From Cryptomeria japonica (lineage: Eukaryota; Streptophyta; Pinopsida; Cupressales; Cupressaceae), in contig NC_081409.1 of the NCBI RefSeq assembly GCF_030272615.1, forward strand, positions 526,740,975-526,800,974: a stretch of DNA of 60,000 nt, read 5' to 3'. Of this stretch, positions 38,101 through 42,371 are shown piece after piece. Within the stretch, counting starts at the first letter, position 1; every line of letters begins with the position of its first letter. Made by a program: the position numbers and the translations under genes. The notes beneath the pieces are model-generated. The model did not search any database. It saw only the letters and a list, made by a program, of their open reading frames with translations, and was not told the origin of the DNA.

Positions 38101-38358
38101 ATTCAAAACCCTAATAATCTCTACTTCATTAGTTACGCAATTATGGGAGAAAATTACAATTTTGGTTTGTTGATTGAATAGAAAGGGCTCACCTTGGCCG
38201 GTTTCCGCATTGGTTATGAGAAGATCAAAATCTTTGCAAGTATTTAACTTCTTGTGATACGCGATCTTTTGCTTAAGATCGCGTATAGATATGGAGGGCC
38301 CTTCCAATTCAACGCTGTCAAATTCCACCGCACTTCTGAACTTAAAATGAACTACCAT
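2112..38358 (-). CDS. RBBP6-like: DWNN-RING E3 ubiquitin ligase, RBBP6/PQT3 family (11-exon gene, whole span)
   Basis: Members of this family are nuclear RING-type ubiquitin ligases with an N-terminal ubiquitin-like DWNN domain, a CCHC knuckle and a C4C4 RING; animal RBBP6 acts in mRNA 3' processing and Arabidopsis PQT3 in oxidative-stress tolerance (family knowledge). Here eleven exons read 38358-38193, 34315-34225, 21962-21881, 9391-9261, 4291-4221, 3992-3848, 3734-3589, 3477-3307, 3215-3075, 2949-2830 and 2179-2112. Every junction is GT...AG and every phase matches, giving 1332 nt and 443 residues. The DWNN domain is residues 1-85, the degenerate knuckle 174-187 and the RING 254-292. Introns are 3877, 12262, 12489, 4969, 228, 113, 111, 91, 125 and 650 nt, the long ones filled with transposons. 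Plant family members are usually about twice this length, so the tail is short. The intact frame argues for a live gene, but a recent pseudogene or truncated paralogue is possible. Confidence 0.85.
2830..2949 (-). CDS. RBBP6-like: Exon 10 of the DWNN-RING gene
   Basis: The acceptor is TTTGAAG and the donor AAAG/GTGCGT. Frame is carried from exon 9 (G + GT = Gly). It encodes a polar, lysine- and serine-rich stretch with no domain (MSEGKKSIVDNGES near its start), residues about 382-421. The low-complexity content fits the variable region C-terminal to the RING in this family. Confidence 0.75.
3075..3215 (-). CDS. RBBP6-like: Exon 9 of the DWNN-RING gene
   Basis: The acceptor is GATTGCAG and the donor CTGCAG/GTAAAG. 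The frame follows exon 8 (G + AT = Asp). It encodes DGESAIQAKAVSQALSNTRG followed by a Ser/Pro/Glu-rich segment. A second, stronger consensus donor (GAG/GTAAGT) lies inside the exon at 3159/3158; using it removes exactly 28 codons and keeps the same phase. Confidence 0.8.
3307..3477 (-). CDS. RBBP6-like: Exon 8: second half of the RING and following helix
   Basis: The acceptor is TTTCTTAAAG, weak but with AG, and the donor CCAG/GTGATC. T + GT restores the Cys codon split at exon 7. It encodes IMRVLIENGRCPQC, supplying the last cysteine pair of the RING (C289, C292), then DELLPNIALRQAIEHFLES. That matches the conserved helix after the RING in RBBP6/PQT3 proteins (LLPNK.LRQAI type). Confidence 0.93.
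3589..3734 (-). CDS. RBBP6-like: Exon 7: first half of the RING finger
   Basis: The acceptor is TTATTTCAG and the donor GACT/GTAAGC. It encodes ELPSELKCSLC (C254, C257), AVMIPCC (C269, C270), FSFC (C275) and HDC (C278, split codon). The order C-x2-C, CC, C-x2-C, then C-x2-C in exon 8, is the C4C4 RING specific to RBBP6-type ligases rather than the common C3HC4 RING. This is the most diagnostic exon of the gene. Confidence 0.95.
3848..3992 (-). CDS. RBBP6-like: Exon 6: distal half of the CCHC knuckle region
   Basis: The acceptor is TTTTCACAG; the donor ACCA/GTATTT leaves CA, completed to Gln by exon 7. It begins GHCISRCVRNGD, aligning with the family signature GH-x4-C-x3-NGD that closes the zinc knuckle. 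The rest is polar (IKKSELSVHINSEDRD). The His and last Cys of the knuckle are present here; the two upstream cysteines should be in exon 5 but are not. Confidence 0.88.
4221..4291 (-). CDS. RBBP6-like: Exon 5: proximal half of the CCHC knuckle, cysteines replaced
   Basis: The acceptor is TTTCTTGCAG and the donor GAGTG/GTAGGT. It encodes QDQGPYSGSQMLVKD then FGKSILSG, joining GH of exon 6. The positions expected to be Cys (174 and 177) are Phe (TTT) and Ser (TCC), each one substitution from a Cys codon. A second donor six bases downstream (GTAG/GTAAAA) would put exon 6 into a frame with an early stop, so I rejected it. Confidence 0.75.
5956..7250. mobile_element. Solo LTR with perfect 12-bp terminal inverted repeats
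   Basis: A 1295-bp unit starting TGTAATGTCCCC and ending GGGGACATTACA, an exact 12-bp inverted pair of the TG...CA LTR type. It is flanked on both sides by the identical 5-bp duplication CAACA (5951-5955 and 7251-7255). No internal domain, primer-binding site or second LTR is present, so it is a solo LTR left by LTR-LTR recombination. It sits in intron 4. Orientation cannot be set without the internal region. Confidence 0.88.
8027..8400. repeat. Degenerate tandem repeat in intron 4
   Basis: Three diverged copies of a segment containing TTCAACT..., AAGTTTGAATGGTTCAATA and TTTCCTCCAGAAAGCATA begin near 8078, 8177 and 8315. Blocks resembling GGTGTC...GTCAATGTCGGTCT appear at about 8034 and 8272, so a larger unit of roughly 240 bp is also visible. 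Copies differ by substitutions and small indels. No coding sense is apparent. Confidence 0.65.
9261..9391 (-). CDS. RBBP6-like: Exon 4 of the DWNN-RING gene
   Basis: The acceptor is ATATAACAG and the donor AAAGAG/GTTTGG. Phase 0 start and two-base overhang (AG) agree with exons 3 and 5. It encodes IADDNGFGDFGIDLYADSEN and then an acidic stretch ending NNADMDTKR. This matches the acidic linker (EDEFG.D.Y type) between DWNN and the knuckle in plant PQT3 proteins. Confidence 0.85.
9392..13100. other. Intron 3, distal part: no recognisable gene or element
   Basis: Part of the 12.5-kb intron 3. Both strands were scanned; only short unrelated frames occur. The part nearest the gypsy relic (about 11.3-13.1 kb) could include the 3' untranslated region and 3' LTR of that element, but I could not find an LTR edge. 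Confidence 0.4.
13105..13379 (-). pseudogene. Gypsy integrase C-terminus / chromodomain-side fragment
   Basis: Minus-strand continuation of a Ty3/gypsy polyprotein. Directly beyond the hAT insertion it reads IQNAFCVSSLKRALGQ and ELPPL, the conserved integrase C-terminal block (IHNVFHVSCLKKALG type). A decayed KW-K-like segment (FFCWKNL) follows, resembling the start of a chromodomain or integrase tail. Stops and frame breaks interrupt it. Joining it with 14846-15205 across the hAT restores continuous sense, which proves the insertion order. Confidence 0.75.
13481..13571. repeat. Two-copy AT-rich tandem repeat inside hAT B
   Basis: Copies at 13481-13522 and 13523-13571 share ATTCATAT-AAAACATG-ATAAA-CATG-ATATA...ACATTAT with a few substitutions and one short indel. 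Confidence 0.75.
14078..14420. repeat. 142-bp tandem repeat, about 2.4 copies, inside hAT B
   Basis: The landmarks GACCTAGAACCGCTTC (14078), GACCTGCAACCACTTT (14220) and GGCCTATAATCGCTTT (14362) are spaced by exactly 142 bp twice. Each is followed by a CA-TACCAAGTT...GGGTGTTTGTGAAATT block and TTTACCC-T-ATATCAGTGAAAA. Short frames in this area are by-products of the repeat. Confidence 0.85.
14846..15205 (-). pseudogene. Gypsy integrase C-terminal fragment (middle piece)
   Basis: On the minus strand this reads VALYGYGAL, a linker, then SQDILRKLKI, MDIAFREYL, EVEKYKPHF and GSYRVLRSVGEMAYELELLED. That is the integrase C-terminal region of plant chromovirus-type Ty3/gypsy elements. It is continuous in sense with 17752-17921 once the solo LTR is removed, and with 13105-13379 once hAT B is removed. 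One in-frame stop and several substitutions mark it as dead. Confidence 0.85.
15206..17746. mobile_element. 2.54-kb solo LTR inserted in the gypsy integrase
   Basis: Begins TGTTAGACAC and ends TGCCAACA. It is flanked by the identical 5-bp duplication AAGGT (15201-15205 and 17747-17751). Removing it and one AAGGT rejoins the integrase reading frame exactly. No internal coding domain and no second copy of its start were seen, so a long solo LTR is the simplest reading. A stem-loop (ACCACTGA 15221-15228 with TCAGTGGT 15241-15248) lies just inside the 5' end. The hexamer-like CCGGT occurs about sixteen times, striking in a CpG-poor region. Frames up to 162 codons inside it (15426-15914) have no recognisable family. 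Confidence 0.85.
17551..17612. repeat. Perfect 31-bp tandem duplication within the solo LTR
   Basis: Two identical 31-bp copies, 17551-17581 and 17582-17612, each containing TTACCGGTCATCATACCA. Perfect identity suggests a recent duplication. Confidence 0.95.
17752..17921 (-). pseudogene. Gypsy integrase core fragment between two insertions
   Basis: On the minus strand a frame-shifting but clear match to the region after the second catalytic Asp: remnants of YHPQTDGQ (as HKEMGRQ), a V-N-WVEGYIRNH-like stretch, WVKWLHLGGYC, a stop, and NNTHHMSIDMIP. It lies between the solo LTR and hAT C and is continuous with 19216 onward. Confidence 0.8.
18600..18832. repeat. Long AT-rich inverted repeat inside hAT C
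   Basis: Two arms of roughly 90-100 bp, about 18607-18705 and 18733-18830, are near reverse complements. Shared blocks include AAATTTTATTTAATGTGAAA paired with TTTCACATTAAATAAAATTT, and TATTCATATTTAAA paired with TTTGAAATATGAATA. The loop is about 25-30 bp. It could be a nested miniature element or a hairpin-forming palindrome. Confidence 0.75.
19023..19109 (+). pseudogene. Remnant N-terminus of a hAT transposase
   Basis: Starts MATTTSSTPQQTFKTDPNSP and stops after 28 codons. A Thr/Ser leader followed by F-TDPNSP is typical just before the BED zinc finger of plant hAT transposases (family knowledge). Everything downstream was lost: only about 40 bp separate it from the right subterminal motifs. 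It fixes the element's orientation as plus. Confidence 0.6.
19216..20050 (-). pseudogene. Gypsy integrase: zinc-binding N-terminus and catalytic core
   Basis: Reading the minus strand from about 20,050 down: linker, then EALYDAPMVGHLGLKKTYSK, IRERFFW, YIKECITYQKHKGEH (HHCC-type zinc region with the first Cys of the CQ pair kept and the second changed to Tyr). MDFIGYLPK follows with the first catalytic Asp, FVDR, TKYAHFFP, then VSDRD with the second catalytic Asp and QELFYLTSIELAP. Several stops are present. RT and RNase H are not found upstream, so only the 3' portion of the element survives. Confidence 0.85.
20051..21880. other. Intron 3, proximal part: no recognisable gene
   Basis: No coding family, TSD-flanked unit or RNA gene recognised on either strand. 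It could contain more of the decayed gypsy element, but RT motifs were not seen. Confidence 0.4.
21881..21962 (-). CDS. RBBP6-like: Exon 3 of the DWNN-RING gene
   Basis: The acceptor is TTTGCTAGCAG and the donor TTGTCT/GTAAGT, a strong consensus. It encodes PDIESLVKVSSIKITEKDDT and a Gln/Ser/Leu tail. Its first base completes the valine codon split at exon 2, and it ends in phase 0 to meet exon 4. It has no domain; the phase agreement on both sides and the strong splice sites support it, isolated between two 12-kb introns. Confidence 0.75.
21963..29700. other. Intron 2, distal part: unassigned
   Basis: Mostly featureless AT-rich DNA. Weak gene-like minus-strand frames occur at 25278-25511 and 25575-25841. 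They have acidic and Lys/Glu-rich composition but no motif I recognise and are not mutually in frame. Around 27.9-28.9 kb the DNA is very AT-rich with a direct repeat. No TSD-bounded element was found. Confidence 0.4.
28372..28596. repeat. Direct repeat pair, 27 bp, 198 bp apart
   Basis: A 27-bp block containing TTAATTATGTAATGAATATA occurs identically at 28372-28398 and 28570-28596. Weaker similarity (CTATTTTATTTAC) continues after each copy, suggesting an old approximately 200-bp duplication in AT-rich DNA. Confidence 0.7.
29701..29840. repeat. 70-bp tandem duplication, 69/70 identical
   Basis: Copy one is 29701-29770 and copy two 29771-29840. The only difference is CACGTG versus CACATG at the fourth base, a change consistent with loss of a CpG. 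It lies about 160 bp left of hAT A. Confidence 0.95.
29999..33206 (+). mobile_element. hAT element A, nearly full length but decayed
   Basis: 3208 bp. The left end CAATGTTCCAC and the right end (reverse complement CAATGTTCCACC) form the terminal inverted repeats. The flanking 8-mers GCTAGCAC (29991-29998) and CCTGGCAC (33207-33214) match at 6 of 8, a worn target duplication. Subterminal regions are GC-rich with GGGGAC and GACGTC motifs shared with hAT B. Inside is a disrupted DUF659/dimerisation-type transposase on the plus strand. It sits in intron 2, antisense to the host gene. Confidence 0.85.
30776..32845 (+). pseudogene. hAT transposase (DUF659 and C-terminal dimerisation), disrupted
   Basis: hAT transposases cut and paste the element using a DDE RNase H-like core interrupted by an insertion domain. 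Here the DUF659 region is readable: GIPFHVARYLYYREMI, IVMDEWTDISHRPLINIMV with the first catalytic Asp context, then VVHVMID with the second. The C-terminal part shows EPVLWWKCHGPKSL and SSSSAAERN-stop-STYSFIHSLKRNRL, the family's dimerisation signature. Frame changes occur near 31060-31250, 31655-31720 and 32010. Stops at 31057, 32010, 32311 and 32572 (Trp to TGA) also break it. A TTGCAG acceptor at 30763-30768 suggests the start codon follows a 5' intron. Confidence 0.85.
33215..34224. other. Intron 2, proximal part: no feature seen
   Basis: AT-rich intron sequence between hAT A and exon 2. No coding family or repeat structure was recognised on either strand. Confidence 0.5.
34225..34315 (-). 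CDS. RBBP6-like: Exon 2: second half of the DWNN domain
   Basis: The acceptor is AAACTGCAG and the donor GTTGT/GTATGT. It encodes YIDDSILVPQNTSVIIKRVP, which aligns to the DWNN C-terminal half (EY-DD--LIPKN-SVI-RR-P). The first two bases complete the Glu codon begun by the last base of exon 1. Together with exon 1 it gives a complete ubiquitin-like DWNN fold of about 80 residues. Confidence 0.95.
35114..35300. repeat. 94-bp tandem duplication with expanded TA tract
   Basis: TTTTGTCTAAATTGCCACTA begins at 35114 and again 94 bp later. Copies differ at GGGTTC/GGTTTC and TACGGC/TATGGC (a CpG loss), and the second copy has a longer (TA)n run at about 35275-35292. Further weaker duplication of the CTCACAAGTTTG type is seen at about 35397 and 35514. 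Confidence 0.85.
36500..37640 (+). pseudogene. LINE ORF1-like relic in intron 1
   Basis: The plus strand reads FHKATFASYHTIFTCILVEQ, EISKALPSDIVLKL, then a disrupted W-QLLDY-like region. This resembles the ORF1 (DUF4283/zinc-knuckle) protein of plant L1 elements, whose signature is VE-DISK-LP--I-L...W-Q-LDYE. Downstream frames at 36770-37039 (KGVQDFLKALSDKHRYFRGP) and 37436-37618 (acidic, Ser-rich) continue in the same direction and may be its C-terminal part. Stops are frequent. No endonuclease/RT follows; the host exon 1 starts about 550 bp downstream. Confidence 0.45.
38193..38358 (-). CDS. RBBP6-like: Exon 1: start codon and first half of the DWNN domain
   Basis: ATG at 38358 in good context (GGGGAAATGG). 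It encodes MVVHFKFRSAVEFDSVELEG, then PSISIRDLKQKIAYHKKL, DFDLLITNAETGQ, the N-terminal half of the DWNN ubiquitin-like fold (V-YKFKS---YD-V--DG--IS--DLK--I---K-L type). The donor is CCAAG/GTGAGC, a strong consensus, ending one base into a Glu codon completed by exon 2. Confidence 0.96.
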
Positions 38359-38830
38359 TTCCCCTCCAAAACAAGTTTACAGTCCGAACAAAGAAAAAGA
38401 AAAAGAAAAATCTTTAGTCAAGAATTTCAGATCCAATAAATCTGAGCGCGCTAATGGCGGCCTACGTAGTTCAATCTTGCCGCCAGATCTATTTTCGAAG
38501 CCCGCGGTTTTCTCTCTGCAAGAAGTCTTTGCATTTATCTGGTTCTCTGTTTTCTGCTTTTCTTTAGTTTGGCGTTCACTAAAGAGGCTCACAGAACCAG
38601 AAATTGTAAGGTGCAGATTCGTTCCAGTGTGCTTGGAATGCATACACACCGTTCCGTACAACAATTCTATTTTTATTGTTAATTTATCTTGCTGTCTTTT
38701 TATCCACGACGTGGAGGGAGGGCCAAGCATACCGACCGGAGAGAAGTGGAGTTGGAATGGAAGTAGGAAGAGAGAATCCCATAAATAAAATAAAAGTCAA
38801 AAGATTGTCCATACCTAAGAAAAATCCTTT
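38359..38830 (-). promoter_or_regulatory. 5' UTR and probable promoter region of the DWNN-RING gene
   Basis: Directly upstream of the start codon on the minus strand is a pyrimidine-rich tract (T and C runs with TTTTTC repeats, about 38386-38410), common in plant 5' leaders. It is followed by a less AT-rich stretch with CG-containing words (GCGCGC, CGCGG, GACCGG) around 38440-38750, where the flanking DNA is CpG-poor. No convincing TATA box was found. Promoter status is inferred from position and composition only. Confidence 0.35.
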
Positions 38831-39058
38831 ATTGCAAAGGCCTTAGCTTTAAGTTTATTGTTATGTTGGGGATTCAAACGGGTAGTAATTAGAAAATTTG
38901 GATGATGGAGAAGACAATTTTAATGTTCACGAGGTTAAGGATAGTCTATGAACAGCCTATCTAATAAGAGTTGATTTTTACAATCAATTCTTTGTGCGTG
39001 CAAGTTGATGATGAGTGTTCCCAACTTTTCAATATTCCTCGCTAAATAAATTATACCA

Positions 39059-41518
39059 CTAGCTAGTGGTTAAGATATTAATAAACTTATCTCTATTGTC
39101 TTTGAAGGTGTTACACTTTAAGATTAAAAAAAATTCAGTTTCCACTTTTCCAGAGGTACAAAAAGTGCAACCCTTTTTTTCCCAAACCCCGTTTGACATT
39201 TTTCCAATGCTCAATCTCACAACGAAGTTGATGAGAGTTAGTTCTAAGCTGAGCAATAAGAATTTTAGCCCTTTATGAGATATTGGTCCTTATGTAAATT
39301 TTTTGAAGATGATCACACGTGGGATTGAACTCATTGATATAATATCGTTTCTTTCTTCCTAGCCTGATACCCCAAATTCTCTTGTAGAATTTATCCATAA
39401 TGAAGGCCTTTATCTCTTTGTCATTTGTGGGGCACATGTTCAAATAAATGTTCCATTTACTCATCCATTTAATGTTTTGTTGCATCCAAGTCTTCTTTCT
39501 TTTGCACAACATGTCATCAAAGACAACCTTAGGCCATCTACCTTCTTCTATTTGCTCGATTCTTTTTAAATAGCTAATGAGGCGCACCATAGCAATTGCC
39601 TCAATAGGGGCAGCTCCTATTTCACTTAACATGATATCATAGGGAATTGTGCTTTTAAATTTGAACTTGCTTGTGATTAAAAGTTTTTGAATTCTCTCGA
39701 TTTGCTTCAATTGTGAGGTTGTGGTACTGTTGGCCCATAGTTCACACCCATAAAGGACAAACGGTAGCAATAAAAGCCCGAAATGAGTTTGGATGGTTTT
39801 CCAATCTCATAGCTCTAACTCTCTACATCTATTTTGAAGAGCATAAAATATTTTCTAACCTCTTAAATCTATTTTCTTCCTACAGCCTTCCCAACTTAGA
39901 TTTTTGTCGAAGTCAAGTACAAGATATTTGTAATATATATCTTCTTTAAGAATGTTATCTTCAAAGCAAAGACTTGAGTTGATTTTGTTTTCTTTTATCA
40001 AAGAAAACCATGACTTTTGTCTTGTTGTTTTTAACTTGCATTCCCACAGTGATGCAAAAATGCTCACGATTAAATAAATGATCTTCCAATCCAAGGGTAG
40101 ATGTAGCAATCAAAATGAGATCATTTGCATAAAGAAGCAACCTTATTACAAATTCACCTAGCTGAATACCCTCACCAATTTTTGTGTTTAACCACTCTTC
40201 AAGCTTGTCAATATATAAGCCAAACAAGATAGGAGATACAGGGCACCCTTGTTTGACCTCAATATTGCTCTTAAAACTATTTGAAATGCCAATTGAGGTT
40301 TTGATTTTGACTTTAACCTCCTTATATAGCCTATGAACTATTGCTTTGAGATGCATAGGAATCCCAAGTTCTTCCATTCTATGTTAAAGCTTATATATAG
40401 GGACCATGTCAAAAGCCTTCTTGAAATTAGCAAAGTAACAAAAGACTTCATCCTTTTTCTCCCAAACTTTTTCAATGTTGTGCCTCAAAGTAATAACATG
40501 GTCCATTGTGCAATGTTTAGCTCTTAAACCAGCTTGACCTTTTGCACGTTTATGATTTTCTTATGCCCATTTGTTGATTCCATTTTTTATTATCATGCTA
40601 CAAGATAATTTTGCAAACAAAGGATTAATCATTATCATCCTATAATTGAAGGGGTTATTGGCATCACCACTTTTAAAAAGAGGTATAGCTAGACTAGTTG
40701 TTCAATCTTTAGGGAGCTCGTTTTGGATGATGTTGGTGAAGATTTTCATAATGTAAGGTGCAAGGGTTTTCATGTCCCACTTGAGACACTTTGCTTGAAG
40801 CTCAACCAAGTCTTTAGCTTTACCAACACCCATCTCAATCTCTTGCATGATGAAAAGATTTGTAGTAGTGTTGACCAAGGGTGAGGGGTCTACCTCAAAA
40901 TCTCACTCATAAATCTACCTTGCATAGTCAAACCATTTAGTAGTTGTGATATTATTTTTCAGTTTGTTTCTTTCTTAGTTGAAGTTCTTTCTAGAATAAC
41001 TTGGGGTTATTTTTGCCAAGAAAAATTAGCTCTTTCTACCTTGTGATCATAAAACCAATTTTTTTTCTTTAAAATCTATCGATAAGCTTTGATGTCTATC
41101 TCTTCTTCATTTGACTCTCGTAAAATTCCCCTAGCCATTTTGTATTCCTCATCAAACCATGCATTAATTAGAAAACAATTTGTCTTGATTTTTATTTTTT
41201 TTGTTCTTTTGTACTTTGAAAGAGCCTTGTGGATCAAATTTGTTAACTCATGATTATTGACTATGAAATGGAATTTTCTCTTCCTTAAAAAGCCTCTCAA
41301 GCATAACCTTGAATGTGCTAACATTTTCTCAAGTCAAAATAATTCTTCCCTTTGAATGTGGTTGTTGAGAGCAGTAAGTTTTCGCCTCGTGTTGCTTGTG
41401 CCCACATAAAAACTTAAATAAATTGGTATGTGATCTTATTTTAAATCTCATAGATGTTCGCCAATCACAACTTCCTCAATTTTCTTGCATAAGTTATACA
41501 AGCAAATTGCATAGTCAT
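39059..41518 (-). pseudogene. LINE (L1-type) ORF2 relic, 5'-truncated, catalytic Asp residues changed
   Basis: Reading down the minus strand: the end of an endonuclease domain (YAICLYNLCKKIEEVV... DHIPIYLSF, about 41518-41340), a linker (41324-41076), then RT. RT motifs are HCTMDHVITLRHNIEKV, FANFKKAFDMVP (motif A), KQGCPVSPILFGLYID (motif B region) and LLLYANDLILIA (motif C). After these come VLYGCELWANS-like thumb sequence and a C-terminal zinc segment CTFCTSGKVETEFFLILKC. Motifs A and C carry Asn where the catalytic Asp is expected. Frame breaks and stops are present. The 5' end stops abruptly at the border with the Tat LTR (41519). Confidence 0.88.
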
Positions 41519-42331
41519 TAAATTGGAACGAGAGCTGAAGACTGAATTTATAGAGAATCACAAAAGAGAAAAGCTCAATTTAGAATTAATTGAAAATAAT
41601 TGAGAAATCAGGTTCAGTTAACCTTGAGATAGATTCCAATTATAGTTTAATTGAAATGCATTCAAATTAGAAGTCCAAGTTGCATTGGAAATAATAATAA
41701 ATTAATTCCATGCATTTGTGATAAAATGGATAATTATTTTATTTATTCAAGAAAAGAGTCTTTTCAATGCAACTGAACTTCTTTTTCTGAAAAGCTTTGA
41801 GTTCCAATTTTAGAGAATAATTCAATAATTCAATTAAATTGCTTTTCTGATTTCAAGTTCTAAATTTAGAAAAAGAAATAATATCTCAAGTTTGATTTCT
41901 CTCTCAATCCTATTCTTTTATTTTAATTTCAATTCAACTCTTGTTTTGTGATTAATTCTTCTTTTGTAATAAATTAATTCCTTTTTGCATGATTATTATC
42001 ACGCTAATTTCGCTCTGGAATCATTGAAGATTATTGTGCTTTTTAGATTATTTACATCCATTATTGCTTGAATTGATTATTTGCTTGAATTATTCATCCA
42101 TCTTGCATCCATGTAGTTAATATCATATAGATTAAATCCTTCATCTTGGTATAGTCTAGTCACAGCTATTGCTTATAAAAATCTGAGAGCAATCTTATAC
42201 TCGCATCTTTTAGAAGGCAATTAGTCGCTTTGTTATTGTTTTTTAAATTGATTATTGATTACTAACCATGCATATAATGACTTAATTGAAGTGTTGTGCT
42301 TGCAGCTACAGACCACTTTTTCACACACACA
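41519..42331 (+). repeat. 5' LTR remnant with an internal inversion
   Basis: Positions 41993-42331 match 55667-56009 of the 3' LTR in direct orientation. Positions 41519-41992 match the reverse complement of about 55163-55641. The outermost 270 bp of the LTR (the counterpart of 54895-55162) and about 25 bp at the inversion edge are missing. The left edge abuts the truncated LINE. Confidence 0.92.
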
Positions 42332-42352
42332 TCTTTGGCACACACACATCTT

Positions 42353-42371
42353 TGGCGCCCACCGTGGGGCC
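42353..42371 (+). other. Primer binding site
   Basis: TGGCGCCCACCGTGGGGCC sits 21 bp after the LTR end. The TGGCGCC start is shared with tRNA-Asp-primed plant Ty3/gypsy elements, and this exact type of PBS is common in Tat elements (family knowledge). A 17-bp duplication (TCTTTGGC at 42332 and 42349) lies between LTR end and PBS. Confidence 0.75.

Larger units (their letters stand above)
34316..38192 (-). other. Intron 1 of the DWNN-RING gene
   Basis: A 3877-nt intron. It contains a tandem duplication with a TA microsatellite (35114-35300), a very AT-rich stretch (35640-36090) made mostly of TATATAAT-like sequence, and a plus-strand LINE ORF1 relic (about 36500-37640). No other feature was recognised. 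Confidence 0.8.
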
